Shown piece by piece: positions 55,756 through 64,000 of a stretch of 64,000 nucleotides of DNA; within the stretch, counting starts at the first letter, position 1, and every line of letters starts with the position of its first letter. A program made the translations under genes and the position numbers. The notes beneath the pieces are model-generated. The model saw nothing but the letters and a program-made list of their open reading frames with translations. It had not been told where the DNA came from and ran no database searches. The DNA is taken from NCBI GenBank assembly GCA_023105745.1, contig JALGQZ010000003.1, positions 74,870,696-74,934,695 of the forward strand. The letters run 5' to 3'. Origin of the DNA: Austropuccinia psidii (taxonomy: Eukaryota; Basidiomycota; Pucciniomycetes; Pucciniales; Sphaerophragmiaceae).

Positions 55756-57495
55756 ATGGAAAATAAACCATTTATTCATCTAAAACCAAGTTTGGTTCAA
55801 AATTTGAATTATCAAAGTCTGTCTCAAAATCTAGAAAAGATCTCTAACATTGAGAAACTAAATATGCTGAAACTTTTGAAATGGCAAAATGGGATAATTT
55901 GGGCTTTTCGGATTAGGAGTCTGGATTGCTTTCTAGGTCCAAAGTGGGTAAACTCTTTTCCAATGGACGCCTGCAAAGAGGAAGCCGACATCTTCAGGGA
56001 GGGATGTAATCAGGTTTATTATTGGCTTATCTCGCAAATGAACCAAGAAAATCAAGATAAATTCTATAACCAAGAACTGGAGAGATGTGATCCAGCTGAA
56101 CTGTGGAGGAAAGTATGTGAACACTATGCCTCTTCTTCTGCGGAAAACTGCGCCAAGGTTATAGTGAGAATCTTCAACCTACAAATGAACAAAGGGAATG
56201 TCTTAAAAATCATTAGTGAATTTAGGCATTTGCTCAAGCTGCTTTGCATGATAGGACCTTAACTTTTTAAAGAAGATATTCTACTAAATTTCATGGCTTT
56301 CTACTCAGTTAAATGAATTCCAACATTGTTGCAACCGGTGGCCAATAATGTTTATCAGGCCACAAAGCTATCTGGAAAGATGCCTACCCTTGAAGAAGTA
56401 TTCTCAGAGGTGGAGTTGAATCTTTCGAGGAGGGTTGAGGTTTTGGATAATGCTCAAGCATTAAAAGTACAAGGTCAAAGGCCAAGGTGCTTTGGAGGAA
56501 AACACAATCCGTTGGCTCCTCATCTCAAATCGGAATGTTTTCAACTACATCCAGAAAAAAGGGAATCTTATCACAATAGAATGAAGGGAAGAGATGATAA
56601 GAAGAATTCAAAAAGTGACTCTCCGCAGATATTTGCAGCCTTTTCAAAAGGAATGGAGGAAGACCATGCTGTTTTGGATAGTGGGGTGTCTTTTTCTTTG
56701 TTCAAAACAGCAAAAAGATTTGTTACGTATCATCCTACGAATCTTCCTCTCTTTTTGGCGGACAGGTCTTGTGTCCATGCTGTTGGAATGGGTACGGCGG
56801 TTATTACATCAGAAACAGGACAAATTATTCACTTAAAAAACTCTTCAGTTTTTCCCTCTATCTCTTCCTCGCTCATTGCTCTTTCACCATTTCTAAAAAG
56901 CAATGTACACTCATTGGCAGAGAATCTGGTGCTGATCTGGTAGACTTGGCTGGGGAACTCATTTTTAAAGGAGCATTTTTTAACAATACCGTGGCTGTAA
57001 CTCTTTCAAAACCAGAAGCCAACAAGGTTGTGTTGCAGGATCCACTCACAATTCACAGATTGTTAGGAAATCCGAGTAATAAGTATGCCTCAAGAATGTT
57101 TTCATCCATTGACTTCAGCCAACTCCGGTGTGATGTATGTGTAAAATCAAAGATTCATCGACTCCCATTTAAAGGAGAGTTTCCTCAACCTGCCTCGGTG
57201 TTGGAAATGGTGCACATGGACTTGTGTGGGCTGATTGCACAAAACTCTATAGGTGGAAACGCATATATCTTTCAGATCATGGATGGGTATAGTTGTTTTT
57301 GCTTTGTCTACTGTTTAGCAAACAAAGCTCAATGCTTTGAAGTTTTTCAGAGGCTTCAAAGCTTTTCTGAAAACAAAGTGGTTTTCAGATGAAGAGCCTG
57401 GTTTCAGATGATGGAGGAGAGTTTATAAGCAAGGCATTTCAAGAGTATCTGTCAGCGAACGGCATTCAGCAGTTGTTGACTGCTCCGTATACTCC
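55756..57495 (+). pseudogene. CopM Gag-Pol, N-terminal half (broken and truncated)
   Basis: Starts MENKPFIHLKPSLV at 55756. The gag part has AELWRKVCEHYASSSAEN; then CFGGKHNPLAPHLKSEC, a protease VLDSGVSFSLF, and an integrase zinc region with IHRLLGNPSNKY and CDVCVKSKIHRLPFKG, then VHMDLCGLI (first catalytic Asp) and VSDDGGEF (second). It ends at TAPYTP where TyE inserts. Defects: TAA at 56260-56262, TGA about 50 bp later, a frame change near 56940, and another near 57390. Confidence 0.88.
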
Positions 57496-59674
57496 TGTGA
57501 GCCTGTGAGGTATGTATAACATACCCATAAGGCCACAAATGACTTTATAAACAGTTCATTTTGTATTAAACAGACTTTTTAGTTGAAATTAAAATAAAAA
57601 ATAACAAAAAAAGTATAACTTTTTTTTTGATAAACAAAGTTGTAAATATTATGTCATTTTTGGATTCTACACCAAAAATGACCTAGGGTACACCCATACG
57701 GTGTTATACCCAAAAACACTTATTTCTTGAGTTATTAGAAGATTTAAGAATCTCACAGTACTAATGTAGCTTTTTTAACATTTTTTTAAAATTTTTAAAT
57801 TTAAGCTTAAATTTAAAGTTGCATAAGGTTAATGCAAACTTACCAAAATTTTAGTTAAACTTGAGGTGTGGTGTATATTTACTGAATTGGCTAAGGATCT
57901 GCCATACAGAATTTAAATCCTGCGTGAGCTCAATTTAAAAGGGTTTAAAGCCATGGTATGGCTTTAAATAAATAAAAGGGGGAAATCCACGCAAAAAGGT
58001 GGGACAAAGGAAAAAGACCAAATAGAGCTGGGGTACCCAGCTTTTTGGATCTGAAATGATTCAATTAAGGTTGTCCACCTGTATTGGAGGATTTTTAACC
58101 TTATTCAAACTTTAAGATTAGACTTTGATCCAACCTTAAGGTTTAAACTGGTTTTATCCCAATTTGGACAGGAATTTCAAGCTGCCAAAGGGTAAATCTC
58201 AATATGCAAGCTTGAAATCAAGGTATTAAGAACTGTCAAAGCTTAATCAGGCTTAAAAACCTTAAATAAGCTTAAAACTTTAAAGCTACAAGCATCAAAA
58301 CCTTATCAAAAGCAAAGGTTTGGTGTGTATTGCTATTTTACGTGGAAAAATAGTAATAACTTCAAAAATTCATTAAAAATCCAAATCTTAATGGATTTGC
58401 TTGAAATTTTCACACAGCTTAGAATTTAATATTATCTATATATAAATTAAATTTTCAGTATCCTTTACAAATAAAATTCTTGGGTAATTAGCTTGGAAAT
58501 TTACTCTTTTAATTAAGCTCAAAGAAAATTATGATTTATTTAAAACTTAATTAAAAATTGAGCTTAAAAGATTTCTGCTTGAAACTCTATTTTTAAGTTG
58601 TTCATGTGATGAACTTTAATATAAAAAAGTTTATTTATATTAAAAACCTAATATAATTAGTTTAAATGAGGATTCAAGTTACATGGAGTTAAGAATAACA
58701 CTGGTAACTTTAAATTGGAATTAAAAACAAGTTGCCTTAAGTTAAGAACTTTGTTTTTAAGTATGTTTTTTCAGTTTTGACCTGAGCACGCCCTGTATAT
58801 TCATTATTAATCATGAGAGCTGCTCTGAAGACATAAAAACAGTCTTTTCATCACTGTTTTTGTCCATCATTCATAATCAATCCAATCATATTAGACATTT
58901 AAACAGGTAAAGTTTTATTTTTTATAAAATCTTATTATTAAAGTAATCCATAAGTTATTTTATTCTTTATTAATTGTAAATTAAATAATTGAAGTCATAG
59001 AATTCAGATTATTGTTGTAATCATCAATAATATATTTTATATTATAAAAGTTTCATCTTAAATATCTTTTAAAATCCACAAGTTCCTCTTAAAACCTCTT
59101 TAATCTTAAATTTTATCATAAAAAGTTGTTTTATCCTTAAAATTATTGATTTTAGACGTGTTTTTAACTTATAAAAATTATTTAATATAATAACCGTTGC
59201 TGTTTAACTTGTTGTATTCAATAAATATTATAAGTAAGTTTTTCTCTAAAGTTCTATATTTTTTTATCTAGTATTAGTTTTTTTTGTATAGAATTTTATT
59301 CTATAAGAATTATTTCTGCACAGTGTGTGTTATAATTCCGTTAAAAATAATATTTATATTATTTATAAGTGGTTAATATTTATATTTCCATGTGTAATTG
59401 TCTCATTAAGAGCTTTACAATTCTTATTGTTATAACTGTCAGTGACTATAACAATAATAGAATAATTATAATTTTATTATAATTATTATATTTTTTTTAT
59501 TATTATATTTTTATAATATTAATTAAATTCATTTTTTTATATATAATTATTTTTAATAATTATATTTAAATTTGTGGTTATAATATTTTATTATATTATA
59601 TATTTCTATTGAGGACAGTCATAGTACTCTTGATTTTGCTACTATTATCAAGAGTTTCATAGGCAAACCTTACA
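57496..59674 (+). repeat. TyE 5' LTR (2179 bp)
   Basis: TGTGAGCCTGTG...CAAACCTTACA, uninterrupted, so it is the reference copy of the family in this window. AT-rich; no coding features. Confidence 0.92.
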
Positions 59675-59676
59675 TT

Positions 59677-59687
59677 TGGGGGCCTGG
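59677..59687 (+). promoter_or_regulatory. TyE primer-binding site
   Basis: TGGGGGCCTGG, two bases after the LTR, same as in TyD. The TGG start suits a tRNA CCA end; the tRNA was not identified. Confidence 0.65.
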
Positions 59688-59958
59688 ACGTGATTTTAAA
59701 CCAATTTTTTGGACATAAATCATATTCTAGACCTTATTTTACTGTTTTTTTTGACGGAAAATTGCCATATTTGTCTTAATATTGGCTTTTTTGAGACTTA
59801 TCTCTTATAAATAATCTTTATAATATTAATAAAGTTAATTTCTTCTTAAGAATATTGTTTGAAAAAATATACTATTGAGTGATTTGGAATAAATTTCTTT
59901 TGCCTAACTAGTGGCTTTTTCACATCACAGACTTGAAATTCATTCTTTGAGTTATTCT

Positions 59959-61174
59959 AGTATAAAGTGAATAATAATACAATTCTTATTAATTAACTTG
60001 TTAATTGCATAATTATTATTTCTTTAAAGAAAATAATAAATCAAATAAAAAATCTTTAAAAATAAAAATCCTTACTAAAAACATTTTTTCTTTTATCTTA
60101 GACATTTTTCTTTATTTTTGACGTAATTTGCCATAAAATTACATTAAAACAACTTTATTTAATAAGTTGAGTTTATAAGTTATTTTCATTATTTGATAAA
60201 ATAACTTATATTTTTAATTCTCTCTAGTGTCTTCCATCAGAGAAAATTCTTCAGACTCTGAAGCCTCAGAGTCCAGTATTGAAATTCAAACCAGTCCAGC
60301 ACCAAGGGGTTTGATAACCAAAGAGCCCTTTAAAAATCCTGAAGGTGAATTCAATTCAATTTTTACTCTATTTTTTATTAAAATTGACGTGAAATGACTC
60401 CTACTAGAAGTGGAAGTAACTACTCCATCCAATCAAATGGATCTGGACCAGGACATTCCAGCCACAAATACAAAAGGCAAGAATGTCCTCCCAGAGGAGA
60501 GGCACAAATGGAGGATGCCAGAACTTCCACCAGTTCCCAAAGGTTAGCAAGCACCTTTGAACCTCTTCTTGAGAGTCCAGAAGCTGACATAACTTCTATT
60601 GCTGTTAGACCTGAACCATTTCCAACAGGCAGCTGTGGAAATTTATCAATCCCAATGGAAAAACTGGTTCCTGGCGTCAAAACAACAGGAGTGGGAACTC
60701 CTTCCAAGTCTTTGGATAGGCACCATGAACTCTTATCTTCAAGTGAAGAAGTTCATGGGGCAAGAAAAGACAGAAGATCTTCTGTTCGGTTGGACACCCA
60801 TGTCTGTCAAAGGACAAGTCCAACAGATAAAAGCCTGGTTGAAGAACCAAAGCATGTTATCAGAGGACCAGAAGAAGAAATTGGCTCAAGGCAAGGAGAA
60901 CAGCCCAGTGGAAGCTCCTCAAGCATCCACCAGCAAAAATCCGCCTCAACCAGTGCCAAAAAAGCCCAAGCAAGCCCCAAAAACCAACCAGAAGGGCAAG
61001 CAGAAGGCAAAGGGAAAGGCAAAGCCCAAGTGGAACAAGCCTTACCCGCAGAATTACAGAATTCCAAAGAAGGAAAAAACAGCCATGGACAATGTGTTCA
61101 ATATGGCAAGAACTTTGATGGAATTCAAAAACAAGGAGGAGGAAAGATTGAACCAATCCTTTCCAAAGCAGTAG
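59959..61174 (+). CDS. TyE ORF X: spliced accessory ORF overlapping gag (272 aa predicted)
   Basis: Predicted joined reading: start codon split as A (59959) and TG (60228-60229), exons 60228-60344, 60408-60542 and 60609-61174. 819 nt with no internal stop. Introns: GTATAA..CTCTAG (268 nt), GTGAAT..ACTAG (63 nt), GTTAGC..GTTAG (66 nt). The third removes a TAG and a TAA that otherwise block this frame. Phase is 1 at each junction, as in TyD. Exon 3 shares TPSNQM-LD with TyD. Exon 4 has WKNWF, QQEWELLP, SVKGQVQQIKAWLKN, a Lys/Pro-rich stretch and YRIPKKEKTAMDNVFNMAR. Function unknown. The alternative is that only the last exon is translated, from a Met at 60599 or later. Confidence 0.6.
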
Positions 61175-62166
61175 ATCTTGTAAAGCTTGTAGCTTACTTT
61201 GAATCTTGTAATAAAGAAAATATGGCAAAATTTAAAGCATTTGATCATGTCCAACAGAAGTTGGGTAATGAAATATTACAAGTAAAAGACCAACAAAAGA
61301 CCATAATTGGCCTTGAAAATGTTAATAAGGCAAATATTTTGTCTTTGACGCAAATTTGTGAAAGACTTGAGCTTAAAGTTACCTTACTCAATCAACCAGA
61401 TGAACATTCAATTTATTTTATTACTGGACAGTTAAAAGAATTGAAAATACAAGTGCAAAACTTGGAAAACTCAACTGGTCACAATGCAGCTCTTTTTCAA
61501 GAACAATTGGAAAAAAGTGATAAAGCAAGACTTGAATTGAAAGAAGATATTCAATCAAGTATTAACAATATATCACTAAAACATGAATTGCCAAGGCCAT
61601 CCACACCAATTATTGACAGAAATGTACCTAACTTGAATAATGAATTACACCATACAATATCAAGTCATGACATTGAAACTGCTTGCAATTATAAGGACAT
61701 TCCAAGATTAGAGGAATGGCCAACCTTCAGTGGTGAAGGGGAATATAATCATATGGAATTTATGAAAACAATTGATATGTTTGAAGAATACTTTAACATA
61801 CCAGATGAATACATAAGTGCCAGATTACACTCATTATTTACCAAATCAGCAAAGAAATGGTATTATAAAATGAGAGAAGACCATGGTAAACATTCTTGGC
61901 CTTGGTGGAAAGAACACGTTATTTCTAAATGGGCAAATGATTCCGGGAGATTTAGAATGGAAAATTCTTTTGAAGAAGCCATTTTTAATATTGAGAAGGA
62001 CAGGCCCAAGACTTGGTTTCTTAAGCAGAAGGACAGGTTAACTGCCCTTCATCCTGATATGTCTGAAACAATGGTACATAAAAGGATATTAAGAAAATGT
62101 GGTGGTGACCTTGAGCATGCTATAAGAAGCAGATGTATTGAGCCTTGCTCTACAGAAGATTATGTC
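60394..62166 (+). CDS. gag: TyE Gag(-Pol), N-terminal 591 codons
   Basis: ATG at 60394 opens a frame to the TyF junction. The first ~260 residues overlap ORF X in another frame and are Ser/Gln/Lys-rich. A helical region (about 265-400) follows, then the capsid-like domain with LEEWPTFSGEGEYNHM (from about residue 437), KSAKKWYYKM, WPWWKEHVISKWAND and PKTWFLKQKDRL. The zinc knuckle and pol have been cut off. The ATG is 14 bases before the acceptor of ORF X intron 2, so it is present only in unspliced RNA. No stop in the retained part. Confidence 0.85.
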
Positions 62167-64000
62167 TGTAAGATGTGACTATGAAACTGATGATAATATT
62201 ACTATTAATCAACAGTACTATGTCTGTTCTTATGAAATATAATAATAAAAAATTATTATAACCACAATTAAATAATTATAAAATTATTTCTGTCACGTGT
62301 TATACACTACAAGTGATTATAACAGTGAGCAGTAATTGTTTACTAGAATCAATTACAAGAAGAATTTAATAATAAAAATTTCTTTATTAAAATAATAAAA
62401 TTATTTTAATATATAATTATCTTTTACAAGAATAATTATGAATATAATTCTTGAAGAAAACTATTACTAGAGAAAAACTTTAAGAACTAAAAATAAATGA
62501 CTCACTAATACTCCAAAGAACTTATTGATAGATAAGAGTAGAGAAATTTGACGTGGAATTGTGGATTTAAGGGATCAAAAGGATTTATAACAGTATTACA
62601 ACAATATATAGTTGGATTCTATGATTTCACGTCTTTCTGGATGATTTGGAAAGATTTAAAACACTTAAGAATAGCTTTAACTAATACTTACTTGTTGGTA
62701 ATAATGATTTAATAAATTGATAAGATGATGATACGGAAAAAACAGCAAGAATAGGCTTCTTTTAAGTCAACAACAGCTCACAGAGGCGTGCCATGGAGCA
62801 AACTGAAAAACCAGTGAGTGAGAAAACAATAAACCTTTTTGGATTAATGATTGCATCATCTGTTGTCACGTAAGATTATCATAATTACTTAATTGATGCT
62901 TTTACGTGACTACCAACCCCAATATGGTTAAGAATAAAAGGAGTAACATCTGTAAATCTTCTTTTATTCTAAAATAATCATTGATTTCTCAAAGTTATCA
63001 ATGTTATTGCCAATTTCATCACAGGTTGTAATTACTGTGAATTTTTGAAGATTCAGTGTTTCACGTAGAATGGTCAAAAATGGACTATAAGTAAAACTTT
63101 TAATTTTACTAGTAAAACCATAATTCTTTTTGGTTGTAACATAGATAATACAGTTCTTCATTGGTCCTGAAAGTTTCAGGAAGATTCATTAAGAATTGTA
63201 TTTTTAATGAATTTTTGAAGTTTTTACCTCATTTCTACGTAGAATTGCAAATAGCAGTATTTTGCTGGTTGCTATGAGGTAAATCAATGAATATGGATCC
63301 CAAAAGGGTTTAATTACTCTTTTAGGGTCTAGTCATGGAAAGTCATCAAGAATTGACGTGGTTACAGGAGCCTAAGTAGCTTATTACCTCCTTGGCACGT
63401 CAAAATAGCAGGTTATTTGCTATTTTTCTTATAATTACAGTAGGTGTAACTTGGTAACCAAGTTCCCAAAGAGTTTTAGTTTACCAATTGGGCCAAGATG
63501 AGCCATGGATCCATGCTCTGGAGCTATCCATGCCTCTGAGGCCTCAGAAGTTGGGTACCCTGGCTCTCTTTGATGTCTTTTGTCCCCCTTGCTTATTTTT
63601 TACGTCAAAATAGTAATTTAAGCTTAAAGTGAGATATCCACTATGGGTGTACCAAAAGTCCATGTAAGAATACCATAATATTAAGTGCTCAAAACATGCA
63701 TAACACTATTCTTAGTGTATATGTAACATGGGATTTCTCACTTTCCCATTATTTTGGCTAAAAAGCAAGAAAAACAAAAATTTTCACGGATCTTTTATGT
63801 GGTATTAATGATGTGGTATTGAAGTATTTTCCATTTTACCACCTCAAATACTTAAATTGAGCTTATTCACTCTATGGAGCTACCCTAGGTGAAATTTTGT
63901 GTAGAATCCAAATCTGGTCTTAAATCCATGGATTTACTTACTCAATAAAAAGTTATTCATCTTTTCTGAAATTGAAAATGATGAATTTTGGATATATGCA
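62167..64000 (-). repeat. TyF LTR, running off the right edge
   Basis: Starts TGTAAGATGTGACTATG within TyE gag; ATGTC (62162-62166) is the predicted duplication. Matches 13491-15068 in reverse orientation and continues past it, so the LTR exceeds 1.83 kb. No credible gene inside. Confidence 0.85.

Larger units (their letters stand above)
55238..57495 (+). mobile_element. CopM: Ty1/copia element, 5' part
   Basis: 5' LTR, half initiator-tRNA binding site, gag and the first half of pol. It cuts the TyE LTR on its left (ACTTG, 55233-55237) and is cut on its right by a second TyE in the integrase region. The remainder should be beyond the window. Confidence 0.88.
57496..62166 (+). mobile_element. 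Second TyE (plus strand), 5' part
   Basis: 5' LTR 57496-59674, primer-binding site, spliced ORF X and the gag portion of gag-pol. Left target ACTCC (57491-57495). Cut at 62167 by a TyF LTR. Better preserved than TyE at 18159-41765: both ORF X and gag-pol are open as far as they go. Confidence 0.9.

Noticed and set aside
60599..60610. Met at 60599 as the only start of the TyE alternative-frame ORF
   Set aside because: It lies in the predicted third intron and upstream exons in the same frame are conserved with TyD, so a spliced start further up is preferred.

Overview
The window is AT-rich DNA packed with nested LTR retrotransposons and almost no host genes. The retroelement proteins (a Gag beginning MPVQHSPPA, and a second family with TPTRSGSNY/TTRRGSQY starts), GT-AG introns and secreted-protein-like host genes fit a basidiomycete rust fungus. 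From memory of these families I think of the myrtle rust Austropuccinia psidii; no search was run. Names used here: TyA and TyB are Ty3/gypsy chromoviruses; TyD and TyE are two related Ty3/gypsy families with LTRs of about 2 kb; TyF is seen only as long LTRs; CopK, CopG and CopM are Ty1/copia elements.

Left part (1-18158). A minus-strand TyA (1-4589, running off the left edge) sits inside the 5' LTR of a plus-strand TyB (4590-13490). TyB in turn sits inside a TyF LTR (13491-15068), which abuts a broken secreted-protein-like ORF (15069-15934). A mosaic of TyA-like LTR pieces follows (about 16720-18158).

Middle (18159-42017). A minus-strand TyE (18159-41765, target duplication CCTTT) is inserted in one of those LTR pieces. 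Its gag is split by a TyD (25415-36111, duplication AATTT) and its 5' LTR by a solo TyD LTR (39242-41264, duplication TTGCC).

Host island and CopK (42018-51258). A four-exon gene for a small secreted six-cysteine protein lies on the minus strand (42551-43425). CopK (44150-50801, duplication AATAC) has inserted about 0.7 kb upstream of its start, and CopK itself was hit by a solo TyA LTR (44831-46556).

Right part (51259-64000) is a one-sided nest: CopG, cut by a TyF LTR, cut by a TyE LTR, cut by CopM, cut by a second TyE (57496-62166), cut by another TyF LTR that runs off the right edge.

Main biological points. (1) TyD and TyE carry a multi-exon ORF (here called ORF X) in the +1 frame over the start of gag-pol, with conserved introns; the gag-pol ATG lies inside one of these introns, so splicing could switch between products. 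(2) TyA and TyB carry a canonical -1 frameshift heptamer GGGAAAA two codons before the gag stop. (3) CopK appears primed by a half tRNA-Lys(UUU), whereas CopM uses the usual half initiator-tRNA. (4) The six-cysteine secreted protein is a candidate host gene or effector.
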